Positions 25,857 through 35,983 of a stretch of DNA of 64,000 bases are shown one piece after another. The stretch is from Hominiventricola aquisgranensis (GTDB lineage: Bacteria; Bacillota; Clostridia; Lachnospirales; Lachnospiraceae): NCBI RefSeq assembly GCF_040096225.1, contig NZ_JBBMFC010000007.1, positions 65,249 to 129,248 on the forward strand, written 5' to 3'. Below the pieces are notes generated by a model that saw only the letters and a list, made by a program, of their open reading frames with translations, ran no database searches and was not told the DNA's origin. Every line of letters begins with the position of its first letter. The first letter of the stretch is position 1. The position numbers were made by a program, and so were the translations under genes.

Positions 25857-26849
25857 CTATTCCACATTCTTTTTAAGCCATTCTACGACTCTCACAATAA
25901 CCTCATCTTCTATAGTACCGCCTTCATCCTTTAATGGAGAACTTACCTTAGAAAGTGAATGTCCCAACCCTTTAAACAAAATTATATCTGCATTATTCCT
26001 TGCTGCCTTTGCTATTTGCACAGCTTCTACCGGAGAAATCCATCCGTCATTCAAACCATGAAGTACTAAAATAGGTAATTGGATTTTTTTTATGTCATCT
26101 AATATTCCTGCCCATGTTTCTCCAGGAGCATTTTCAGCAAATCGAATTAAAGTAGTAGGATCTGCAACTATTTCATCTGCCAATGGTATCCAATTATCTA
26201 TTATGCTGAATCTTCCTTTCCCTTCTGGATCAAGTTCTTCATTAAATTTCATATTTCCCTCCTTATCCGTACCAAGAATAAGTAAATACAGAGAGAAAGA
26301 GATAGATGTGGAGTCCGGTATGCAATTCAAAAAATCCGAAATTTCTAATATGCTATCATTATTGTTATCCAACTCTTTCAACTTTTCTACTGTAAGTTCG
26401 CGCAATATATAAGAGAAATAGGAACTCCATCCTTCTGCAATACCCGACTGAAGAATCAAAGCCTGCGCATTCGGAAAATCTGAAACTAAAGTTGTACAAA
26501 CTCGTACTCCTTCACTCCATCCATAAAACAGAATTCCTTCCACTTCAGACAAGCCAGAAACAAATCTCGTTACCTCTCTGGCATCCCGAATAATTATTTC
26601 TATATCATAATTTTCTCTTTTATCATAACGAAATACCGCATATCTAGCTTTCACAAACCCTTCGCTCAATAAATCAAAATTACGGGATACTATACCTCCC
26701 ATGGATTCAACTGTAGCGTGCCGATCAGATGGACCGGAACCATGAAATAAAATAATCGTTTTCCATTGACCTTGCCTTTCTGGCAAATCTAATTCTCCTG
26801 AAATTTTCATTCCATTTTCCAAAGTAATTTCCAATTCTTTTACAAACAT
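25857..26849 (-). CDS. Alpha/beta hydrolase inside the NRPS operon
   Basis: The 330-residue protein has the oxyanion region LFHGSGPSDR (about 34-43). The nucleophile elbow is GWSEG (Ser112), the acid is in LHGLNDGWISP and the His is in KGLGHSLS. It resembles serine hydrolases of the acyl-peptidase/esterase type more than type II thioesterases. It lies between the two pieces of the split module. It could release the finished chain, given that the last NRPS lacks a sound thioesterase, or hydrolyse the ferric siderophore. Neither role is proven. Confidence 0.82.
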   Translation of the reverse strand: MFVKELEITLENGMKISGELDLPERQGQWKTIILFHGSGPSDRHATVESMGGIVSRNFDLLSEGFVKARYAVFRYDKRENYDIEIIIRDAREVTRFVSGLSEVEGILFYGWSEGVRVCTTLVSDFPNAQALILQSGIAEGWSSYFSYILRELTVEKLKELDNNNDSILEISDFLNCIPDSTSISFSLYLLILGTDKEGNMKFNEELDPEGKGRFSIIDNWIPLADEIVADPTTLIRFAENAPGETWAGILDDIKKIQLPILVLHGLNDGWISPVEAVQIAKAARNNADIILFKGLGHSLSKVSSPLKDEGGTIEDEVIVRVVEWLKKNVE

Positions 26850-26862
26850 ATTTTTATTCTCC

Positions 26863-28296
26863 CTAATATTTTTCCATAAATTTCTTTATATTATTTACAT
26901 AAGCGCCAAAAATATCAGTAATATATTGTTTATCAAAGATGTCAATAATATAATCCCATGAAATCTTCAAATATCCCAAATCATCTCTTACATGGTGATC
27001 TAAAACCACCTGCGGTGTTTGGCTTATCGCATATTCTTCTTTGAATGAATATCTTTTTTTTGTTACCTTAGACACATTCCCCTCCAGCATACAAGTAAAC
27101 ACTACTGGCATAATCGCTTTTCCTGCTCTACCTGAAGAAAGCATTTTTAATATATTGCTTCCTTCAAATTTTCTATATTGAACTAACCGCCACATCTGTT
27201 CTTGAGTTGCTCGAATAGCATCCAATAAAGAATCCGTTTTTTCTTGGTATGATATTACTGCATTGTTAGTAAATTCACCCAGTATCCCATTCACATCTTC
27301 ATGCAATAACTGTCTATTAAACAATGTTACATTTATGGAAAGTCCTGGAGTTTCACTATATTGTGCCAGTGTTTTCATAAAAATTGTAGAAATTACTGCA
27401 GCAGGAGTAAAATGATAGTTTTTTATTTTCTGATATAATCGTTGTGTTTCTATAAAAGAAAAATCACATTCAATTCTATCAAATCTTACATTCTGCACTT
27501 CTGCAAATTTTTTCTGGTAATTCAGTTTGGGAAAGCTCGGCATATTTTTTACTTTTTCTTTCCAGTATTCTTCAGCTTCCAAATCTCCTTTATCTGTTTT
27601 TAATCTCATGTAATTCATAAAAGAGATTCGTGGAAATTTAACATCTTTTCCATAGTACAAACTGAAAATCTCGTTCAACAGTAATTTTGCACTCCATGCA
27701 TCCAAAATAATACAATCAAAATCTACATGTAAAACACTTGTCTTTCCTGATGTTTTCCCAACGCAAAAATGGAACATGGGCCATTTATAATAATTATACC
27801 TATGATGACTTCTCTCTAGCCGCTTTTGCTCTCTATCATTCCCATCATATAATGAATAAACTGGCACAGAATAATATGGCACATTATCTAAAAAACTCGC
27901 TTTCCCCTCATGTGTTACAATCAACCGTAATGCATCATTTTTAGAAATAACCAGATTTATCATTTGCTCAAGTCGTTCAACATCCAAAGATTCTATTGTA
28001 TATTCGATGTAATAATGCGCATTTATATTTCCCAACTCACACCCAGCCGTTTGTCCCACAACATAAGCTGTTTGTATTGATGTTAATGGAATCACATTTT
28101 TTTCGATCATTCGAAAGAAATCTAAAATTTGACCTTTAGCCATTTTAAGAATCCTTAATGTTTCCGGTGCCAATTGTCTGTTTTTAGATCTGTATCGAAT
28201 TTTCTCCCCTTCTCCCCAAATTTGAATGCCATTCTCTCTAAGTTGCTCCAAAAACTCCAAAATATCGGTATCATTATTAAATATGTATTTACTCAT
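26863..28296 (-). CDS. Stand-alone NRPS cyclization (Cy) protein with TubC dock
   Basis: The 477-residue protein consists of an N-terminal TubC-like docking domain (1-60) and a single condensation-superfamily domain. The active motif is DCIILD (Asp194 and Asp199), the DxxxxD form that marks heterocyclization rather than plain condensation; LHVDF precedes it. It would join the dipeptidyl chain to Cys on the separate A-T protein and close a thiazoline. Its start overlaps the stop of the large NRPS by 1 base. A free-standing Cy domain of this kind is unusual. Confidence 0.9.
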   Translation of the reverse strand: MSKYIFNNDTDILEFLEQLRENGIQIWGEGEKIRYRSKNRQLAPETLRILKMAKGQILDFFRMIEKNVIPLTSIQTAYVVGQTAGCELGNINAHYYIEYTIESLDVERLEQMINLVISKNDALRLIVTHEGKASFLDNVPYYSVPVYSLYDGNDREQKRLERSHHRYNYYKWPMFHFCVGKTSGKTSVLHVDFDCIILDAWSAKLLLNEIFSLYYGKDVKFPRISFMNYMRLKTDKGDLEAEEYWKEKVKNMPSFPKLNYQKKFAEVQNVRFDRIECDFSFIETQRLYQKIKNYHFTPAAVISTIFMKTLAQYSETPGLSINVTLFNRQLLHEDVNGILGEFTNNAVISYQEKTDSLLDAIRATQEQMWRLVQYRKFEGSNILKMLSSGRAGKAIMPVVFTCMLEGNVSKVTKKRYSFKEEYAISQTPQVVLDHHVRDDLGYLKISWDYIIDIFDKQYITDIFGAYVNNIKKFMEKY

Positions 28297-31200
28297 TACG
28301 TTTCCTCTAATATATATCTTTCGATTTTGCTGATAGTCGGATACTCAAATAACTTGCCGATATCCATAAAACACCCTATTTTCTCCGTCATTTGGTTAGT
28401 AATTTGTATTGCCTGTATCGAATTTCCACCTATTTCAAAAAAGTTATCATTTATATCAATATTTTCAATTTTTAAAACTTCTCTCCAAATTGCGAGTAAT
28501 TGCTCCTGAAGTTGAGTAAGCTGTTTACAATTATTATTCTTTTTAAAAATAGGCTTTCTATTTTTTTCTGCAACAATCAAAATTTTATGAATATCCTTTT
28601 TCCCATTTGAATTAAGCGGAATAGCATTCGTTTTAATATATTCTGTTGGAATCATATAGATCGGAAGATCTTTTTTTAACATTTCCTTATAAAACTTGTC
28701 TATCCGGTCACGATACCTTTTTTCCTCTACTAATACAGCACATATGTCTTCTATCGCATTATCCCTTTTAAAAAAAACAAACGCTTCAGTTATACCTTGA
28801 ATCCTTCGTAATGCAGCTTCAATTTCGCCCAATTCTACCCGATATCCATTGATTTTTACCTGATTATCCAATCTTCCAAGAAATTCAATATTACCTTCAT
28901 TCCAATACCGTCCCACATCTCCAGTACAATACAATCGTTCCCCAGTTCTATCTAAAACAACAAACTTTTCTTCTGTTTTTTCATTATCGTTTAAATATCC
29001 CTGTGCAACGCCATCTCCGGCAATATAAAGTGTTCCCGGTACCCAGTCAGGGCAATCTTCCATATTCTGATCCAGAACATAATACTTCTGGTTTGCAAGC
29101 GGTTTCCCATACGGAATACTCTTCCAATCTTCCGGCACAATCTCTGGGATCTCGAAATGATTGGACCAAATACTGCCTTCCGTCGCTCCTCCAAGTGCAA
29201 CAATCTCAACATTCTGAAACAGATTACGGATTCTCCCCGGAAGTGAAACCGGAACCCAGTCGCCACTCATCATTACCAACCGCAACGATTGTGAAGTTAC
29301 CTGCCTTTGATATTCCTCATATTCTGCCAGCATTTCTACAAAAGCTGGCACGCTGTTCCATACGGTAATATTCTCATGATTCAACCAGTGAATCCAATGC
29401 GCTGGATCTTTTCCATATTCCGGATCCGGAAGAACCAATTTCCCACCTGCGCCTAAAACGCCAAAAACATCATAAACAGACAGGTCAAAATGAAGATTGG
29501 AGATTCCAAACGCCGTATCCTGTTCTGTAATCTGATAGCGTGCATTGATATCCAGTATTGTATTCACTGCATTATGGTGAGTAATCATTACTCCTTTCGG
29601 CATCCCGGTTGTTCCCGACGTATAGATTACATACGCAAGGTCTCCCGCCTTATTCTCCTGTGCTTTGTATTCAGAATCGGTTTTTAATCCAGACACAGAA
29701 ATACAATCCCACTCGTGCAGCCATTCGGTATCCTGATCATACGCCTGATTCTGCACAAGAATGATTCTTGTTCCACTGTCACGGAGAATCTTTTCAACTC
29801 GTTCTCTCGGATTATGGATATCTATCGGAAGATATGCGGCTCCGGCAAACAGGATTCCATAAACAGCAACTACCTGCTCCCACCCTTTTTCCATAAATAC
29901 AGCTACCGTCTCTTCTTTTTTTATTCCCATGCTCTTCAACTGCCCGGAAATGTAAAACGCCTCTTCTTTTATCTCCCGATAAGTCATCCGCCTGCTGCAC
30001 GTTACCAGCGCCTCCTTATCCGGAAATTTGTCTGCCGCCTCCAAGAATAATCCATCCAACGTTTTCTCTTCAAATTCAGCCGCCGTTTCATTCGCCTGAC
30101 GCCGTTTTTCTGAAATTTCCGCTGTTACCAGACTTGCCGTTTTTTCCTGCATGATCTCCGGATGAACTGCTAGCGTATGAAGCAGGCCGGTATATGCCCG
30201 GAACATCTCATCCAGCATTCCCGGATAAAATAATTCGTCCACGGAATCCCAAAACAGGCATAAACAGCCATCCATTTCAACCACCTGATGATCCAGCCAC
30301 ACCTGCGGCGTCTGTGAAATGTTATAGTTCAGTTTTCCAAGCCACTTTCCTTCATTCCACTGCTCCACGCCAAGGCCACTGGTAAACACTACCGGCATAA
30401 TAGCGCCCCGCATATTTCCAGTCTTTTTCTTTAATTCGCGCTCCAGTTCAACCGCGCCATAAGCTGTATGCTCCAGATCTTCTGTAAGCTGCTTCTGAAT
30501 TGCCTTTGTCCTTTCCGCAAAATTATTCCCTGCATTCTTTATCTCCAGCAATGTCAGTGTTGTAAAATCTCCAACCAGATTGTTCACTTCCGGATGCAAT
30601 TGTTTCCGGTCAAACTGCGTCAGATTAAGTGTAAAATCCTTATTACCGCTCCACAAGCGGAGAGTCTCCGCATAAGCACTCATCAAAAGAACAGAAGGCG
30701 TTACCTCCAGTCTTCCCGCCGCGTCTTTTACAGACTGCCATTCTTTCTGTGACAGTTTTGCGCTCCGGCGACAGAAACGCTGCTCTGTAATCTGGCTTTC
30801 GTTCTTTGCAAGCGGCAGATCCGGTGCGTCCGCAAAAGTCTCCACCCGGTCTTCCCAATATTTTTTATCTTTCTCATAAGCAGAGGTAGACTTTATCTGC
30901 TCCAGTCCCAGCACGTAATCCCGGAAAGACAAAGTAATCGGCATTTCCGCTTTTCCATTTCGATATACTTCTGCCCACTCATTTAAGAGATGGAACATAC
31001 TCCAGCCATCAAAGATAATATTGTCAAAACTGATATGGATTCTATGCTTCTGGTCCTCTATTTTAGTGATTCGCACATCAAACAGAGGCCATTCATCTGT
31101 CTGAATTACCTGATGAGACATCTCTGCCCGTTTTTCATCCAATGCCTTTTCTTTTTCTGTCACTTCCAATTGTCGGATATCCGTCACGTCAATATGATAC

Positions 31201-34200
31201 TGGGGAGTATTCTCCAGTATGCGCTGCATACCATCCGGCTGGATAATAACACGCATCATCCCATGCCTCTGTATCAACAGATTCCATGCCGTCTCTGCGC
31301 ACTCAGTATCAAGGCCGTCTGCATCCAGTTCAAAATAACAGTGCGTTGCAACATTCCCCAATTCATACAATCCGCTTCTGCCAAGCCAGTAAGCATACTG
31401 CACATCGGTTAATGGGAACGGATGATATGCTTCCTCCAGATTCGGTTTGATCTGCAGTGTATCTTCTTCTTTCTGTTCGGACTGTTCAATAGCTTTTGCC
31501 AGAGATTTTACGGTCAGATTTTCAAAAATCGTGCTGATCGTTATTTTGCAGCCGAAGGTTTTCTGTACTTCCGAGATCAACCTTGTGGCAATCAGCGAGT
31601 CTCCCCCAAGGCTAAAATAATTATCTTCAATTCCGATATTTTCATATCCAAATAATTGTTTCCAGATATCTAAAAGCTTTTCTTCTGTTTCTGTCGTTGC
31701 CTTTGAAAATCGGATAACCGCAGTTTCTTCTTTAAAATCTTCCCGCAATTGCTTCCTGTTAATCTTCCCATTGGACAATGTTGGGAGCTGCTCCATGAAA
31801 TGATAATTCTGTGGAACCATATACTCCGGCAGTTTTTCTGACAGATATTCCCTTAGTGCTCCATTATGATAGGACAGGACAGACGCCTGCTGTCTGCTGC
31901 AGCATATACATCTTCCATATCTCTCTGTCACAGCACAGTCTTCGCCCAATCCTGCCTCTGATAAACATTCTCTCCACAGCAGGCAATCCGGGGTAACCAG
32001 CCCTGCTTCTTTTCTCTTGTCCCGAATATCCGCAAAACCATTTTCCAAAAAAGCCGCTGTAAGTTCCTGAAGGTATGTCCTTACCACAAGGTCAGTCATC
32101 AGCAATATTCCGTTTGGCTTCAGTAATTCCGCTACTTTCTTTACCGCATCCGCAGCATCAATATTTCTATGTAAAGCATTTACCGATATCACAATGTCAT
32201 AACTATGCAAGGACATCTGCTGCTTATCCATGCCTTCTTCCAGATTCAGCATCTCAAACTCGACTCTCTCATATCCCGCAAGTTCTTTCTCTGCTTCCTG
32301 CAGAAAATATTTTGAAGAATCCGCATAAGTATAAGCCACGCTTACATCTTCCAGTGCATTCAAAAACTGTCTTGTAATTGCAGTGTCCCTTGTACCAATT
32401 TCTATAATCTGGAGTGGCTCTTTTCTGCGTTCTTCTGCCAGAAGCCTTAATCCCTGCACCAGTCTTTCCACTGTTTCCTCGCAGCCCGGAATCCTCCGAA
32501 GCAGCATATTCGGAGCCAAAGCCGGCTCTTTCTGGTAAAATACGTCCAGCGGAACTTCATTCCCAGTAACCATATGCTTCAGATACGGCTTCAGTTTATT
32601 AAAATACGTTTCCGTATCTCCAGCTTTTTCCGGTACAGCCACTTCCTTCCCGGTACGCGATAGTCTGCCGTCCTCTTCTCTCAGGATTCCTTCCTTCTTT
32701 AAAATTTCCAACCATCTTGCCACAGTATTCTTCTGTGTTTCCGTAATGCTCCCTTTTTCAAAAATTTCCTTCTGCGAAAGAACTTCCTTCTCTGATACAA
32801 AAATGCCTAACTCTATGAGTGTCTCCAGCATAAGCTGTACACATCTCTGGTCTGCATAGGCAAGGAAATTTTTGTATGCTGTCTTCCGTTCCTGCTGCAT
32901 CTGCCAATTGCTGACATCATCCTTCAGTTCTTTCCAGCCCCCGCCAAAGATATCTGTGCCGTACAAATACGTTGTAACTTTAGAATCTTCCTGTATCGGC
33001 GCTCCGATATAAGCAGCCAGCGTTTTATTGCCATGACCATCACTAACTGTATCAACAACTGCATGAGCCACACCCGGAAACTCCTGAATCGCATGTTCAA
33101 TTTCTCCCAATTCAATCCTGTGTCCACGGATCTTTACCTGATGATCTTTTCTTCCCAAAAATTCAATTATCTCATCATCCCAGATTCTTCCGAGATCACC
33201 GGTCCGATACCATCTTCCATACTGATCTGTGATAAATTTCTGCCCCGTAAGCGCAGAATCTCCCCTATATCCTTTTGCTACACCAAAACCGCCAATCCAG
33301 AGTTCGCCTTCTGCCCAGTAAGGGCAATCCCTTCCATACTCATCCACAACACGATATGCCTGATATCTGAGTGGCTTTCCATAGGGAATAGATTTCCAGT
33401 TTTTCGGCATCGGCAGGGTAACATTCTGATAATTGGACCAGATACTTGCCTCTGTAGCTCCTCCCATAGCGACAAACTGGCAATCCTCTGTCCATGCCGC
33501 AACCCTCTGCGGGAGATCCATCCCAATCCAATCTCCGGAAAGCATAACCGCCCTGATCGGCAGTTTCTGTTTCATGGATTCCGCCCGTATCAAAAGCATA
33601 TCCAGAAGCACCGGCACTGAATTCCAAACGGTAATCTGATATTTCAACACTTGTTCCAGCCAGTAATCCGCATTCCTTCTCTCCTGCTCTGGAAGCAATA
33701 CCAATGTTCCTCCTGCGCCTAAAATTCCAAAAACATCATATACCGACAGGTCAAAATCCATAGCTGATACAGCCAGCGCCCGATCTGCACTTGTCACATG
33801 GTACTTTTCATTAATATCCTGAACCGTATTCCATGCGCTTTCATGCGCAATCTCTACACCCTTCGGAACACCTGTAGAGCCTGACGTCATGATGATATAG
33901 GCGCTGTCCTTCGGCGACACCTCTGGCAGTCTCACATTTTCCTGTCCCTCTTCCATACCTTCCATCACAAGGATTTCCGTACCTTCCGGCCAGTCCAGTT
34001 TTTCGGATAATTCCCGATTCGTGACCACATAGCGGACTCCCGTCTTCTCATGGATTAACGCTCTCCGATCTTTAGGCTGGCTTAAGCTGACCGGAAGGTA
34101 TGAATTTCCGGAAAGCAAAATTCCTAATGCCGACTCGATCTGTTCTATCCCGCGCGGCAGGGTAAGTGCAACCGGGACGCCCTTAATATCCTTTTCTGAA

Positions 34201-35969
34201 ATTCCTGCCGCCACTGCTGTTGCCCGTGCTTTTAATTCCCCATAGGATACCGATCTTCCGCTTCCCGCATCAATAAGCGCAATATCTTCCGGGCAAACTT
34301 CCGCATGGTTCATAACAGCCCAATGCAGGCATTCCACACGCTCCGGCACTCCTGTACGCGCTGTATCTTCAATTTCTCTTTTTCTTTTTTCAGGAAGCAC
34401 ATCAAATCTCTGATTCCAGTCCTTCTTTCCCAATTCATGCAGAAGAATCTCAAAACTCTCCAACATATCCGGGATCATATTCTCCGGGAATAACTCATCC
34501 ACGCTGTCCCATGTAAGCTGTACGCCATTTTCATCTTCATAACTCTGAAAATCATTCCACACCTGCGGCGTCTGGGAAATCATATAGGAAAACTGCCCCA
34601 GTTCATTCCGGAACGTATCATTTACCAACGGCGTTCCCAGATTGCAGGCAAAAACAACCGGCGCCACTGCCGATGCGTCACCACACATCTGCGCAATGTC
34701 TCTCTGTACTTGCACGCCGGAATATGCCGTATACTTCATATCCTCATGAAGCTGCTTCTGAATCCTGTCCAACAATTCCGCAAAAGTCGGATTTTCTTCG
34801 CAGTTAATCTCCAGCAATAACAGAGTAGTAAAATCTGCTATTACTTCCTCTAACCCCTGCTGCTCTGTTTTCCGGTTAAAAAACGGAATGTTAATAAGGA
34901 AACAATGATTCCTGCTCCATCGTTCCAGAACCACCGCATATGCAGTAAGAAGAACCATTGCCGGAGTTGTCTGGTATTTTTTTGCCCGCATTTGCAAATG
35001 ATCCCATTCTTCCTTTTCGATTCTCACAATCCTGCGGTTGAACACCGTTTTTTCCACTTCTTGCGGACGTTTTGCCAATGGAAGGTCAGGGCCTTTTGGC
35101 AAATGCTCTAAACGATTCTTCCAGTATTTTTCTGCGTTTTTCCGTTCCTCCCCTTCTTCCTGTTTCTGCCGTTCTAGATAGGAAGCAAAATTCCACCCTT
35201 TTGATTCTTTCGGCAGGTTTTCCCCTCGGTAAGCAGATGCCAAATCCCTCAATAATATCTGCAGACTCTGTACATCAGCAACCAAAAGTGCCATGTCCAC
35301 ATGAAGGCGTGCCTTATTTTCAGGAAAAAGCGTAAGCTCTATTCCTGCTACTTCGCCTTCCTCAATCTTTAACTTCCGATGGGATAAACGTTCTCTGACA
35401 GATACTGCCATTGCCTCTGCTTCCTCAGATGACATCCGGGAAAAATCATGAACCTTTATTTTTTCACAATACGGCTTATCCAGGATTTTCTGTGTTCCAT
35501 CATCCAAAAAGCAGGCGCGCAGCATAGGATGATGATACTGCAGTACATTCCATGCTTTTTCCAGACGCTCCGGATCTATATTTCCCCCATCAAACTCTAA
35601 ATACGCATGACAGTCTATTCCTCCAAGAGCCTGTTCTTCATCCCTGCCAACCCAATATGCATACTGTACGTCTGTTAAAGGAAACGGCTGTTTCATATCC
35701 TTTTCCGGCGTTATCTTAGATTCTTGCGCCCGTTTTTTGCCCGCTTTTTTCTTCATGCTGCGCTGGATCAGCGCCCACCAGCCTTCAAGGGTAGGATTTT
35801 CCATCAATGAACCGAATGAAACCTTAACCCCCTGTTTTCTCCACTGGTTTACCAGACGCATGATTGTCAGGGATGAAAGCCCAAGCTCCAGCAGATTTTC
35901 GGAATCCCCCAAATCTCTGGCTACCGGCAGCTTTTGTTTGATCTGTTCCTTTATCTCTATATATTCCAT
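28296..35969 (-). CDS. NRPS ArCP-Cy-A(MT-like)-T-Cy-A-T, HMWP2/PchE-like
   Basis: The 2557-residue protein begins with an aryl carrier domain (LGLSSLTIM, Ser33). Cy1 has ALLVAD (227-232) where DxxxxD is expected. A1 (TSGSTGVPKG about 697) carries a methyltransferase-like insert near 1190 with a poor SAM motif (EIGTRDTAIT). T1 follows (LGGDSL, about 1456), then Cy2 (DNIIFD, about 1652), A2 (TSGTTGMPKG, about 2120) and T2 (IGGNSIQ, about 2515). A1 pocket is D-L-Y-N-L-S-M-I-W; A2 is D-L-Y-N-M-S-L-I-W: cysteine types. The layout resembles HMWP2 and PchE plus one full module. It would make an aryl-bis-cysteinyl chain. Base composition changes near 28,980, inside A2. Confidence 0.93.
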   Translation of the reverse strand: MEYIEIKEQIKQKLPVARDLGDSENLLELGLSSLTIMRLVNQWRKQGVKVSFGSLMENPTLEGWWALIQRSMKKKAGKKRAQESKITPEKDMKQPFPLTDVQYAYWVGRDEEQALGGIDCHAYLEFDGGNIDPERLEKAWNVLQYHHPMLRACFLDDGTQKILDKPYCEKIKVHDFSRMSSEEAEAMAVSVRERLSHRKLKIEEGEVAGIELTLFPENKARLHVDMALLVADVQSLQILLRDLASAYRGENLPKESKGWNFASYLERQKQEEGEERKNAEKYWKNRLEHLPKGPDLPLAKRPQEVEKTVFNRRIVRIEKEEWDHLQMRAKKYQTTPAMVLLTAYAVVLERWSRNHCFLINIPFFNRKTEQQGLEEVIADFTTLLLLEINCEENPTFAELLDRIQKQLHEDMKYTAYSGVQVQRDIAQMCGDASAVAPVVFACNLGTPLVNDTFRNELGQFSYMISQTPQVWNDFQSYEDENGVQLTWDSVDELFPENMIPDMLESFEILLHELGKKDWNQRFDVLPEKRKREIEDTARTGVPERVECLHWAVMNHAEVCPEDIALIDAGSGRSVSYGELKARATAVAAGISEKDIKGVPVALTLPRGIEQIESALGILLSGNSYLPVSLSQPKDRRALIHEKTGVRYVVTNRELSEKLDWPEGTEILVMEGMEEGQENVRLPEVSPKDSAYIIMTSGSTGVPKGVEIAHESAWNTVQDINEKYHVTSADRALAVSAMDFDLSVYDVFGILGAGGTLVLLPEQERRNADYWLEQVLKYQITVWNSVPVLLDMLLIRAESMKQKLPIRAVMLSGDWIGMDLPQRVAAWTEDCQFVAMGGATEASIWSNYQNVTLPMPKNWKSIPYGKPLRYQAYRVVDEYGRDCPYWAEGELWIGGFGVAKGYRGDSALTGQKFITDQYGRWYRTGDLGRIWDDEIIEFLGRKDHQVKIRGHRIELGEIEHAIQEFPGVAHAVVDTVSDGHGNKTLAAYIGAPIQEDSKVTTYLYGTDIFGGGWKELKDDVSNWQMQQERKTAYKNFLAYADQRCVQLMLETLIELGIFVSEKEVLSQKEIFEKGSITETQKNTVARWLEILKKEGILREEDGRLSRTGKEVAVPEKAGDTETYFNKLKPYLKHMVTGNEVPLDVFYQKEPALAPNMLLRRIPGCEETVERLVQGLRLLAEERRKEPLQIIEIGTRDTAITRQFLNALEDVSVAYTYADSSKYFLQEAEKELAGYERVEFEMLNLEEGMDKQQMSLHSYDIVISVNALHRNIDAADAVKKVAELLKPNGILLMTDLVVRTYLQELTAAFLENGFADIRDKRKEAGLVTPDCLLWRECLSEAGLGEDCAVTERYGRCICCSRQQASVLSYHNGALREYLSEKLPEYMVPQNYHFMEQLPTLSNGKINRKQLREDFKEETAVIRFSKATTETEEKLLDIWKQLFGYENIGIEDNYFSLGGDSLIATRLISEVQKTFGCKITISTIFENLTVKSLAKAIEQSEQKEEDTLQIKPNLEEAYHPFPLTDVQYAYWLGRSGLYELGNVATHCYFELDADGLDTECAETAWNLLIQRHGMMRVIIQPDGMQRILENTPQYHIDVTDIRQLEVTEKEKALDEKRAEMSHQVIQTDEWPLFDVRITKIEDQKHRIHISFDNIIFDGWSMFHLLNEWAEVYRNGKAEMPITLSFRDYVLGLEQIKSTSAYEKDKKYWEDRVETFADAPDLPLAKNESQITEQRFCRRSAKLSQKEWQSVKDAAGRLEVTPSVLLMSAYAETLRLWSGNKDFTLNLTQFDRKQLHPEVNNLVGDFTTLTLLEIKNAGNNFAERTKAIQKQLTEDLEHTAYGAVELERELKKKTGNMRGAIMPVVFTSGLGVEQWNEGKWLGKLNYNISQTPQVWLDHQVVEMDGCLCLFWDSVDELFYPGMLDEMFRAYTGLLHTLAVHPEIMQEKTASLVTAEISEKRRQANETAAEFEEKTLDGLFLEAADKFPDKEALVTCSRRMTYREIKEEAFYISGQLKSMGIKKEETVAVFMEKGWEQVVAVYGILFAGAAYLPIDIHNPRERVEKILRDSGTRIILVQNQAYDQDTEWLHEWDCISVSGLKTDSEYKAQENKAGDLAYVIYTSGTTGMPKGVMITHHNAVNTILDINARYQITEQDTAFGISNLHFDLSVYDVFGVLGAGGKLVLPDPEYGKDPAHWIHWLNHENITVWNSVPAFVEMLAEYEEYQRQVTSQSLRLVMMSGDWVPVSLPGRIRNLFQNVEIVALGGATEGSIWSNHFEIPEIVPEDWKSIPYGKPLANQKYYVLDQNMEDCPDWVPGTLYIAGDGVAQGYLNDNEKTEEKFVVLDRTGERLYCTGDVGRYWNEGNIEFLGRLDNQVKINGYRVELGEIEAALRRIQGITEAFVFFKRDNAIEDICAVLVEEKRYRDRIDKFYKEMLKKDLPIYMIPTEYIKTNAIPLNSNGKKDIHKILIVAEKNRKPIFKKNNNCKQLTQLQEQLLAIWREVLKIENIDINDNFFEIGGNSIQAIQITNQMTEKIGCFMDIGKLFEYPTISKIERYILEET

Positions 35970-35983
35970 GATTCTGTCTCCTT

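Noticed and set aside
32050..32650. Active N- or C-methyltransferase domain in the first A domain
   Set aside because: The SAM loop has lost most of its glycines. The layout fits the epimerase-like inserts of PchE and HMWP2 better.
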